A stretch of DNA of 64,000 bases, taken from assembly GCA_948470475.1 (NCBI GenBank), contig OX419345.1, forward strand, positions 5,786,090 to 5,850,089, read 5' to 3'. A model generated the notes under the pieces. The model saw only the letters and a program-made list of their open reading frames with translations. It had not been told where the DNA came from and ran no database searches. The number at the start of each line of letters is the position of its first letter. Position 1 is the first letter of the stretch. This document shows positions 32,142 through 42,286 of the stretch, one piece after another. Source of the DNA: Galaxea fascicularis. Taxonomy: Eukaryota > Cnidaria > Anthozoa > Scleractinia > Euphylliidae. The position numbers and the translations under genes were made by a program.

Positions 32142-34391
32142 TTAGGCTTTAGGTTTACCCTTGTAACTATGCAGCTGTCTGGTAAATGTGTTATTGTTAA
32201 ACTCAATCGCCATATGAACTTGTTGAAGCCACCTCTTCTTTCGGAACGTCATTGCGACATCCATGCTCTCCTTCGCAGCCTCGCGCATGTCCTGTCCGGT
32301 TACCCTGCTGAACATGCGAGTTAACTGCAAGCTCAGATCCTCGGTGGACGAAGCTCTTCGAGGTATCAAGGTGCTTTGGCGTCGTTTTGTGGAGTACAAA
32401 GACCGAGTTCTCCTGTGTTTCGTGAGTTCTCCGTCGCTTTTTGTACTTTTCGCTGATTTTAGTTTAGCGGGAGAATCATTCGTTTTCAAAACGTTCCAGT
32501 TCAAACTCCCTTCGCTCACTGTAATTGGCGGTATTTTCTCAGTTATTTTATTCTCCACGTTCGTATCGAATCCCTTTTTTTCGCTGTTTTCAGTTTGATT
32601 ACGCCGCCTTTCCGTGTTCACCACCACTCCTTGCGTGACAAAAAAGTCACGCTTTCGCCTCTCAAGACTTCGGTTGTCGGAATCATTGCAAATTTGAATA
32701 TTTGCAATTTTGTCGCCTTTGTTTACACTGACTAAACTGGTGTTTGTCGAGATCACTGGAAGATCGTTATTAGTTTCAATTACATGTAATTGTCTCTCAT
32801 TGTTTGCTCTGTGCTCTTGGCAAAAACAAACCACTTCGTTCTCCTCTTCCCTGTTAAAAACATCCTGTCTCCACCGGTACGCTTTGTGTTGGTTTCCAGA
32901 CGAAGCGCCACGTTTTGTTTGATTCGCATTCGTAATTTGCAATTTGTCTTTCCCGGAGGTTTCAGGTTTCGACATTTTTCCATGGCAACGGGCGGGTTTG
33001 GGAACAGTCAGTAACAGACAGTTCGCGCTGGTCGTCGCTTTTTCAGGGTTGTTCGCTGGTTGTTCGCTCGATTCGCTCGAATTCACACCATTTGTCGCGT
33101 TACCTTTGTCCTCTTCACCGACTGCAGTTTCGTTAAAACTCTGAATTTCGTCGCTTCCTGAATAATTATCGTGTTTCTCTCCTTCGCGTATTGATTTCAA
33201 ACCTGTGTTTCCACCGACACCTGTCAATGGTTTGTTTTTCGCACTTTTAAGCGCCATAGAAAGCTGTAGCTTAGAGGTGCCAGTTTGCATATTTTCTCCA
33301 AACCCATCCACCTGAACTTTTTGTCCTACAACGGCGTTTTTATAAATCCTGTTCTCCATCGCGAGTAACAGCGGATTTGGCGAGTGCTTGTGGAAAACAA
33401 CCGCTCTGTCCCTTGCGCGCTCGCACCATTTTCGTACACGCCAATATATCCCCAGCGTAAGTCCAGCCGTGCTTCGAGATCGAAACTGCTCGGCAATGAG
33501 TAGCTTGAAACATTCGGTTTTCTTGTAGCGCCGCGCAAGATTACACGGCGTCAGACCGTGCCCATCCTTGGCGAGAATGCACGCGTAGTTGTGATGAACA
33601 AACTTTTGTAAGCAGTTAAGGCTTCCGTGTTGTGCAGCCTCGTGCACCGGCGTTTTAAAGTGATCGGGGTGAACATCCTTATTACACCACTCTCTCACAG
33701 GATGCTGGCCTACTGGCTCATCGCACCGAGCTCCGCTCTTGATAAGTTGAGCGGCGAGTTGAGGGTAGTTAAAATGGGCTGCGATGAACAACGCAACACG
33801 AAGCTGATACTTTGAAACTAACGGGTCATCATTTATACTCACCATGTGTTTCATGGTTGGTGTTAACTGACCCAACGTCGCAGATTTCAAAAACTCGCTC
33901 CAACCGTTCCAAGTCTCTAAACGAATCGAATCTCCGTAATCGACGGAGTACTTTTTCAATGGATGACAATCATACATCTCTTTTCCTTCTGGCGAAACGA
34001 GTCGAAAAACGCTAACGTGTAATCCTGTTTTTTCCGTTATCATAGTTTTGAGATCGCCAACGTTCGTTTCCCACACGTCAAACCATTCCGTAAATCTGAG
34101 CGTTTCGTTGGAATACGAACAGACCACGTTCAAGTACGTCTTGACGTTCTCTATGAGCTCGCATCGAAGTGTGGCGCCTGGCGGAATACTTATGTCCGAA
34201 AAGACCCACTCATCTTCTAAGTTCGACCCAGCGTAGTTAAGTGTCAACAGCATGTCGTTTTCACCTTCCTCGTTCTGTACCGTATCCAAGTCCAATTTCT
34301 TTCGGAGGATACCCTTAATGTCGCTAACAGTTTGTCCGACTGCTATGTCTAACAACTGTCGGTTGCCTCCAAAAAGCACGAAGACCCTCAT
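32142..34391 (-). CDS. ANKUB1: ANKUB1 (ankyrin repeat and ubiquitin-like domain protein 1), 749 aa
   Basis: One uninterrupted minus-strand frame from ATG 34389-34391. Residues 1-82 form a first ubiquitin-like fold (MRVFVLFGGNRQLLDIAVGQ ... TLRCELIEN). Residues 83-168 form a second one ending in the family signature EMYDCHPLKKY, RLETWNGWSEFL. Residues about 192-303 hold ankyrin-type repeats (RVALFIAAHFNYPQLAAQLI, KTPVHEAAQHGSLNCLQKFV, GLTPCNLARRYKKTECFKLL). A VGQKVQVDGF segment at about 355 is also shared with vertebrate ANKUB1. The tail from about 370 to 660 is polar and probably disordered, with a final conserved-looking helical region (LSLQLTRMFSRVTGQDMREA, KKRWLQQVHMAIEF). The cellular role of the family is poorly known; no enzyme motif is present. 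The absence of introns in the coding region is notable. Confidence 0.92.
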   Translation of the reverse strand: MRVFVLFGGNRQLLDIAVGQTVSDIKGILRKKLDLDTVQNEEGENDMLLTLNYAGSNLEDEWVFSDISIPPGATLRCELIENVKTYLNVVCSYSNETLRFTEWFDVWETNVGDLKTMITEKTGLHVSVFRLVSPEGKEMYDCHPLKKYSVDYGDSIRLETWNGWSEFLKSATLGQLTPTMKHMVSINDDPLVSKYQLRVALFIAAHFNYPQLAAQLIKSGARCDEPVGQHPVREWCNKDVHPDHFKTPVHEAAQHGSLNCLQKFVHHNYACILAKDGHGLTPCNLARRYKKTECFKLLIAEQFRSRSTAGLTLGIYWRVRKWCERARDRAVVFHKHSPNPLLLAMENRIYKNAVVGQKVQVDGFGENMQTGTSKLQLSMALKSAKNKPLTGVGGNTGLKSIREGEKHDNYSGSDEIQSFNETAVGEEDKGNATNGVNSSESSEQPANNPEKATTSANCLLLTVPKPARCHGKMSKPETSGKDKLQITNANQTKRGASSGNQHKAYRWRQDVFNREEENEVVCFCQEHRANNERQLHVIETNNDLPVISTNTSLVSVNKGDKIANIQICNDSDNRSLERRKRDFFVTQGVVVNTERRRNQTENSEKKGFDTNVENKITEKIPPITVSEGSLNWNVLKTNDSPAKLKSAKSTKSDGELTKHRRTRSLYSTKRRQSTLIPRRASSTEDLSLQLTRMFSRVTGQDMREAAKESMDVAMTFRKKRWLQQVHMAIEFNNNTFTRQLHSYKGKPKA

Positions 34392-36449
34392 GTTTTGAAT
34401 TTCACGTTCTTGGGCAAGTTAGTCGGTCGACATGAAGCTGTCAAGGATTTTGACTATTTGTATCGACGGAGAGCAGTATGATATCTGTGTACAACAAAGC
34501 GCTATGTCACTAGGAAGCGACGAGTTAAATTCCTCACATGCACCATTAATATTTCATGTTGGTGCGTTGGTGCATCAAAGCTTGCCTTTTGTGTCGCGAG
34601 GAAACCATAAGCGGAAAGCGGGCCAATTAACAGCTTAAATAATTAACACACAACACGGACCAATCGGTTTGACATTTGAACAAATTTAAGGCTATTTGTT
34701 GTCAAAGCGAGAAATGCAGATTTACATAAGGTGAAAAAAAACCGCTAAGAATACAGCCTGTTTTGCTATTGTTTGAGGTGATAAGCGGGTTATTTCAACG
34801 CAGGTAATTGTCGGTTTTCAAACTCGAGCTTTTAAAAATTATGCTTTTGTGCGCTTCTCAAAATTTACATAGGCCGAAACTTACAACGACACGCGGCAAT
34901 GAATTGAAATCTACGAACACCCTTTTGAGGCATCTGACAAATTTTTCTAGAGTTTTTTCGCAGTACTGTATCTAAATTGGAGTCACTAACTATTTCTTTG
35001 ATTTAGTTAAAAATATAGCTTGGTTTTTAATTTGGTTTCTCACAGCCCAACAGACGTGTCATAGCGTATTCAATACTTGCATCCGTGGAAGGTTAAAACA
35101 ATGGGACAGTTTCAGTTCATTTCGTTTTAAACAACCCTTTAATACGACACGTTCAATTAAGGCTGTGCATTGTTGATGAAGAATCAGTCGTGTTTATTAT
35201 TGACACAAATGCTTACAGCGCCAGAACAAGGCTGTAGTCAAGTGTATCTTTATTGGCAGACATTGAACTTTGCCAAGAAAACTCTGGTATGTTTGACCCA
35301 CCGCGAACACTTTCGAAACCCATTTTATGACGCTGCAAAAACCTTGAATAATGAACTTCCTCGATGTTATCGCCTCGGGCAAAATAAAATATTGATTCTG
35401 GTTCTGTGAATTACGCAGCGATATGAAGTGCAAATTCATCACTGCGTGTTATTTCCCCTGTATGTTTGAGCGCAAAAATGTTTGTACCTTTTATCATTCA
35501 ATTTCACTTGATTAAGGATACAGCGCGTTACGGCTTAACCCGCATATCGGGTTACTGAAATACTTGATGAGATTTTCTTGACCAACAAAAGTACCCTATA
35601 TTGCCTCCATAAAACCTGGAAAAACAGTTTCCATTTTATTGGTACTTTTGAGGCCTGGGTCACGACAAATTTGGCGCCCCCAAAGTACCTCGAATCTGGT
35701 TCAAGTAGCATAGATTAAACGGATAAAATGTTTATTTTTCATTTATATTAAATTTTGGCCTTAGCTCCAACGGATTCTCAACAAAGTTATTGTTAGAGGC
35801 TATTAAATTCAGCGATTTATATTTATCCGAAAGAAGTGTTTTCAAATTCAAAACAATCAGTACACTCAACGAGACACAACTGCTTCAAACACAATGAAAT
35901 TTCACGTTTTTGTAGAGCACAACAGAATACTGTACATCTCGCGTCATATAAATATCTTTTCCAGTTGATACAAAAGCTATTAACACGGACAGGTAACAAG
36001 TAATTGTCGTTAAAATCCTTAAATTTGAGTAGTTCGTTTGTTAATTGCTATTTTTGCTTAAGGCAACTCTCTGATCTTCAACCGTTTTTAGTTAATTTAA
36101 CAGAAAGTCAACGTCGTTTGAGCTAGAGTATTCGAGCGAAATTTACTTTGCCTAACTACTTTCAAAGTCAAAGTAATGCCATACTGATAATGGAAAAATA
36201 AATTGACAATAGACACTCGAGAATTGATCAACATTAATTTATTTCTGTCCAGCAGTTTTAAAAAATCAACATTAAATGTTTAAACTTTAATTCTGTTTTA
36301 CGTAATGCTATCGAATAAGCTAGAAACGAAATAAAATAGAGATTGAAACTAATTAGTGCAGTCCTTCAAATTTAACAGTTAAGTCTGAATTGACAAAACA
36401 GTGCTGAAATGACAACACTTGAAAAACTAGGTTACCATTCCTCTCTTTT
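34392..36449. other. Intergenic, upstream of ANKUB1
   Basis: AT-rich. The first few hundred bases are the likely ANKUB1 promoter. Around 35340-35405 the text FYDAAKTLNNELPRCYRLGQ followed by AATAAAATATTGATTCTGG looks like the tail of a transposon ORF, but too little remains to assign. Confidence 0.35.
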
Positions 36450-36450
36450 A

Positions 36451-36735
36451 GGGGCCGTTCATTTTTATGGGGTAGAGGGCTGGTGGGATTTGGGGAAGTG
36501 TCATTTGCAAATTGTAAGATCCCCCAGCTTACCGGTATAAGTCACATAACGCCCCTCAAAACAACTTTTTGGGAATGCCCCCCACCCCTACTATAATAAG
36601 TTACACCAGTATTTTTTTCCACTTTTTTATCTCAAAATTTCACTCGACCCACCCTTTCTTTGATATTTTTTGAACAGCCTCCCTCAAAAGTCATGTTTTT
36701 AGCATGCTCCCCATCCCATAAAAATAACGGTCCCT
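36451..36735. mobile_element. MITE with TTA target duplication (Harbinger-type)
   Basis: GGGGCCGTTCATTTTTATGG at the left is inverted as CCCATAAAAATAACGGTCCC at the right. TTA is present on both sides (36448-36450 and 36736-36738). Internal sequence is C-rich and non-coding. Confidence 0.72.
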
Positions 36736-37051
36736 TAGTAAGCCAAACGCCAGTTGATTAGGCAAAACAGACAGACAAACCCTAAACAACAGTCAAAAAC
36801 ACACAACAGAACAACAAACGTAAACACCACCACTACCACAGAAAAGAGGCTCACTTAGTAATTAAGTTGGTCCAAATTCTCGTCTTAACTTGATTTATTT
36901 TTAAGGGGAACCTCCATTCTTACGATCAATCGACGCTAAATCGTTGGAAATAAGTAGTAAAAAAAGTACATAAAATAAATATTTATTTATATCGCGCAAA
37001 ATTCAACGTAAGTTTTCAATGCGCCTTACAATTCTAGATTCTTTACAATTC

Positions 37052-37077
37052 TCAAATCAAATCAAATCAAATCAAAC
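37052..37077. repeat. (AAATC)n microsatellite
   Basis: Five consecutive copies of the pentamer, nothing else nearby. Confidence 0.8.
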
Positions 37078-37128
37078 GCTCCCCAAATTATGTTTTAAAA
37101 CACGGAAATAATATTTAAGTGCAAAAGA

Positions 37129-37303
37129 ATAAGCTATTCCGAGTTCATGTCTGCCTTCTCTTCAAAGCGAGTCTAAGTACGAAGTTTTTGTTATGAAAAT
37201 TAGTTTTCATTCATGTTAAGTAGAACTAATTACAATCACAAAAAACTTCGCACTTAGACTCGCTTTGAAGAGGAGGCACACATGAACTCGGAAATGGCCT
37301 ATT
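37129..37303 (-). mobile_element. MITE family 2, copy 2
   Basis: Same hairpin element as 16081-16255 in opposite orientation (TTCCGAGTTCATGTCTGCC ... CATGAACTCGGAAATGGCC). The orientation is set by the asymmetrical loop sequence. Confidence 0.8.
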
Positions 37304-37775
37304 GATGCCTATTTCCATTTTCAAGTTTCCCGGGCGCCGCCATTATGGGTTCATGACGTCCTTTGATTGCACAATTGACGTCATCAAGTCCAAAATGGCG
37401 GCGCCAGTTTTTTGTGCACTTGAAAGATACTTTCACGTTACAAAGTAAATTTTGGAATCTAGTAATTATTTCCAGTAATCTAGGGTCAATTTGATGCAAG
37501 AGTGGAAGTTTCCTTTAGAATATGAGCGAAAGGACTTAAACACCGTAAAGAAGTTAAATGTTAATAAAGGGGGAAGGAGTACGTCAGCGGAGTATGTTGC
37601 TTTGTTCGAGTTTGCCAAAGAACTGATTAACAAAACATACTAGTTAGAGAAAATTGCAGAGCAAATTCCAAGCACTGAAATTCCTTTTTAACACAATTAA
37701 GCGTACGGTTGTGCAGCAAGGCCTGCGTTTTGCATTTTTTAATAGATCTGTTATAATCGATTTTATTAATACTAC

Positions 37776-37840
37776 ATGATGTGATGATGATGATGATGAT
37801 GATGATGATGACGATGATGATGACGACGATGACAATGATG
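37776..37840. repeat. (ATG)n microsatellite
   Basis: About 20 trinucleotides, mostly GATGAT with a few GAC variants. Reverse-strand poly-Ser or poly-His frames here are artefacts. Confidence 0.9.
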
Positions 37841-37884
37841 CTTGAGTAAATGAAATCGGATGTGTCGCAAAGATTTTGATGATT

Positions 37885-38225
37885 GCGTTAAGCCCTGGCC
37901 AAACCGACTCGCAAGTAGTCGCAAGTAGCTGCAAGCTGAACTTCCTCGCAAGTACACGCAAGTCGCAAAAAAAACCCATTTCAAGGCTACGGGCTTAGTC
38001 CCGCGCGGCCAAAATGGGTTGCTATAACAACGAATGGACGTCACTCAACTTGTATTGACTTGGGTTGGGTGGCCAAACGGTGAAAAACTTGTGTCGACTT
38101 GCGCGCAAATTTGATCTCGGCCAAAGTGAGCTCAAGTCATCGCAAGTCAACGCAAGTGCATGCAAGCCCTGGCCAAACGGAGTCGCAAGTAGACCCAAGT
38201 TTTTGACTTGCGTCTACTTGCTATG
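37885..38225. mobile_element. Short element rich in CGCAAGT direct and inverted repeats
   Basis: GCCCTGGCCAAAC occurs at 37891 and again at 38166. More than ten copies of GCAAGT and its inverse ACTTGC lie between and around them. It looks like a non-autonomous transposon with subterminal binding-site arrays; its exact ends are unclear. Confidence 0.5.
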
Positions 38226-40051
38226 CTTGTTAAAAATTGTGCCATGTAACATCGTGATTAAGCATTTTCTAACTACTCGTCTGCAGTCTAAAAAAGAATT
38301 AATGTGCAATGTAGCTACTTAAAAGTAAATTAACGACAGGTCTTTTTTTTTAACAAAAACGACGTAATTCCTATTTATACCAACTATAATCCGCAATCGT
38401 TACAACGATTTTGTAATTAAGCTACTTTGCGCAACAGCTGTGTCCCTCGAATGGAGTGCTTTCCTTGTCATGTTACCTTATGCTATGCTATGCTACGTCG
38501 AGTGATGCGATAAGCTATGCCATGAGAGGTTATGCTATACTTAGTGTTACGTTACGTTGCGTCAAGTTATGGTATGGTATGTTTGTTATGTTTGTTGCTA
38601 TGCCATGCATGTTTGTTCTGTGATGTGATGTGATGGGATGTAAGTATAAAACTGTGCGATGTTGATGTTCGTGTTACCCCGATAAACTGTCGCGAGACTT
38701 TTGTAAGACAATTGCTGCTTAGTTTTAGTTTCCGGATTAACGTTAGTCGGGTGGCAACTAGACGTTAAACTTTTGCTGGATACCTTCAAAGTTTAAGAGG
38801 AAAATTCGCAGTCCTTATTTCAATGCTAACTAAAGTGCATGATTTGATATCAGTGCCGTTTTCTAGTAAAATGCCCATTAAAACAGCCGATTGAAAAGCC
38901 ATGAAACAGCATTAAGCGTCACTGTCGACAGGAGACTTCCTAAATTCTTAGTTGTAATGCTTACATCTCTTAAATAATCTTGAGAAAAAGCGTGTTATCA
39001 CATAGCTTATTTTCTTGATATCTTTCATCTTGGGGTAAAATATATTTAAAATGATCATTTCCTCTAATAAAATACTCATAAGTATATTGTATGGGGAAGT
39101 CCTAAATTGGATACACCTGGGAAAATTATTGACGGAAAACGGGGGAGCGATGAGACAATAAACGGGTCCATCAGTGCAACCTTGGTATTGATTACCACCC
39201 AGACCAACATGGACAAAAAGTTTGTACACAATTTAAGACCAAACAAGACTAAGAACCACACCTTACACGCTAGCAAAGCTTTTAAAATGGGACACTCCCC
39301 CCTGGATGTGATCAAGCTATTGCAATATGAAATGGCTGGCAAAAATCAAGTGCACTATAACGAGAATTATAGTTAAATTTGGCGCTTCCAGTTGGCAAAA
39401 TTCAGTAAATACGAGAAAAAAATACAATCGGTGAGATCTTCGTCATGACCATTTAAAAATCTTTGTACAGGATCTCTTTTGTGAGTTGCGATAAATTTTG
39501 AAAGCATTCTTTAATTGCCCTTTAAGCAATTTAGCCTTTCGGTACGAAAGAACAGATACTGAAGCCAACAACTTTGTCATAAATACGTAAAACTCTTCAG
39601 TTTGAAGACAAATATAGCTCGTTCATAATATATTACGGGGTCCGAATTTCAATTTCTACAACTTTCAACTATTTACCAAAGTTCTTATAATTTAAGAGGC
39701 GTTCTCGCGCAGACGAAAACTTTGCGCTAAACTGCCATTGTTCCCTTCCCACTGGAGTAACTCTAAAATAATCTCTCACGCCTACACTCATTCACCTGCA
39801 CTCCAAAATATAATTTTTGTACATTCACATTAAATGTCCAAATAACGTTGACAATTTTCTTTTTCCCAACATTCATTCTTCATTTCTATTCCTCATTCGT
39901 ACCCAATTCAATACCCAAAGCGCTAACTTAAATTATTTCTGCTGAAACCTCACGGTTTTCTCTCATTTTCATGTGGGACATCCAACAACATTGGAGCTCC
40001 AAGTGGCAAAGTTGGAAACAACTCCTGTTTCATCTCATTGTTGTGGTCTGG
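38226..40051. other. Intergenic, downstream of AKAP1
   Basis: Holds a low-complexity tract at 38465-38640 made of variants of TATGCTATGC and GTTATG. No gene supported. The last few hundred bases before 40052 are probably the AKAP1 3' UTR. Confidence 0.35.
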
Positions 40052-42249
40052 TCACACGTTTGTTTCCACCCAACGGGCCAACCCGCGGTCTATCAGCTCT
40101 CGGTTAATCATGATCATCTGCAAAACATGAAAGAGTCTAAGGATGAAATCTGATCAACTGAGTTCAAACGGAAGTGGTTGGTGGTTGTAACTTCTGAGTC
40201 TGCGCAACACTTTCCTGTTGTTACTTATTCAGGGTTATTATTAGAAGCCGCGAGACTCGGTAACTAGCACCCACACACTCTGAACACAGTACCCACTTTT
40301 GCTGTTAACTTATTTAAAAGGGCACACCAAGCAAATCTCAGGGGTACCTGCCTATTTAGAATCTTATACCCTCCAATTCCTTCAATTAACGAACCTCCTG
40401 CTTATTATACTGCACAACGTGTTCTTAACTGCCAAAAGTTAAGATCTGTACATTCTCGTCCCCAGAAGCCGTGATCCTTTCGGTCAGCACCAAGAATAAC
40501 GCAGTCGCGCAGTCGCAGTCGCAGTGAAGGTGCATTTTTGTAACCGTTGGCAACCTCTATTGTTTCAAATTTCCGAGTTTGCGTAGAAGAGCCGGAAGTC
40601 CGTGATTCATGGACTTCCCGGTTTGGAATCAGCCAGAGCTCGTCATTCTTGCTTCTGACCGAAAGAATCGCAGCCTCTGGGGACGAGAATGAGATCTGAG
40701 TATTCAAATTCCACGTAATGCGGCAATACGTTTTTGAGGTACTTTTTCATCAAATACCTGTTGTCCTTGCATGAGGTAGAGTTCTAGGCAAGGTATTCCG
40801 TTTCTTTGCCCAGTGACGCGACACGTTAAGACAACGTTCATCGCCATGTCTTCGAAAACCGCGTTAGCTACGCTTGAAAACTTGTCGCCTGAAACAAGAT
40901 AAACAGGTTGTGCAGCTTACAAAATTATGGTGCGATTTCGGGGGTTTACCTGGAGATTTATGCAAATAGTCATTGTGGCGGCCCTATACATGTATAACTA
41001 AGACTGGAAAAGGCTTGGCAACGGTATCAAGCAACGGAAAAGTTTTCAAGTTATCGCTTGTAACGCGGAGAAAACAATCCCTAGCTCATATCGCTTGGAA
41101 GGGCACAAAGGGATTCCTTACAGCGTACAAAGCATCTGAAACCAGCTGGCAGATTAGATAAAAGATTTACCCCACTGAAATCGTGAAGACAGTTTGCTTA
41201 CACACCAGAATGTGGGGTCTGAACTTTCCAACAAGGCTGAAGTATGTTAGAGATCATTAGCCGTGTTCACACTGGGATGAAATAATGACGGGGAGAAATG
41301 CACAGTTTGTTCATACTAGAATGAAGTAATGAAGGGGAGAACTGTACAGCGTGTTCACACAAGGATCAGGTAATGAAGGGGAGAACTGTACAGCGTGTTC
41401 ACACAAGGATCAAGTAATGAAGGGAAGGACTGCACAATGTGTTCACACAAGGATCAAGTAATGAAGGGGGAACTGTACAGCGTGTTCACACAAGGATCAA
41501 GTAATGAAGGGGAGAACTGTACAGCGTGTTCACACAAGGATCAAGTAATGAAGGGGGAACTGTACAGCGTGTTCACACAAGGATCAAGTAATGAAGGGGG
41601 AACTGTACAGCGTGTTCACACAAGGATCAAGTAATGAAGGGGGAACTGTACAGCGTGTTCACACAAGGATCAAGTAATGAAGGGGAGGACTGCACAATGT
41701 GTTCACACAAGGATGAAGGGGATGACTTCACAGTGTGCACTACGGTTGGCAAAATTATATATCAATTACGGTCTACTAAATTATAACTGGAAAGAAGGAG
41801 ACGTAGTTTCTGGTGTTGTGGTCTGAACTGGTGTTTCACGTAGAAAGAGCCTGTAGCTTTCCAGACGCGGTCTGTGATTGGAGAACGAAACAATAGATAA
41901 TGCAACACCAACAATACCCCTAGCCTTGATAACAAAAGAAGCTACAGGTCATAGGGACAAATGAGGTCTGGAAGAGCTACTATGAACTATGAAGTGTGGA
42001 AACTGCGCTAGCGTAGTACGTTTGAACGCTGCGTGAACCCCTTCTGGGTAGCAGGCTCAGAGTTTTACGAGTCGTCGTGATAATGCTTTAATTTAATGTT
42101 ATTTAATCTGCATACGTCTTACTTACCTTGAAGTGGGACCACGTTTGCCAAGTAACACTCTATCGCTTGAAAGGGCAGCGTTAAAAAATCAGCCCTGAAA
42201 CAAAGCAAATGATCATGAACAACGCAGTTTTCAATTGAGTGTGGGGAAG

Positions 42250-42286
<37 letters not shown>

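Noticed and set aside
35170..35409. Open frame ending in a AATAAAATATTGATTCTGG tail, possibly a LINE 3' end.
   Set aside because: Too short and lacking the conserved reverse-transcriptase C-terminal motifs; suggestive only.
37299..38044. Poly-serine and poly-histidine reverse-strand frames.
   Set aside because: Translation of the (ATG)n microsatellite.
41395..41634. 79-codon repetitive open frame.
   Set aside because: Produced by the minisatellite period; no coding evidence.
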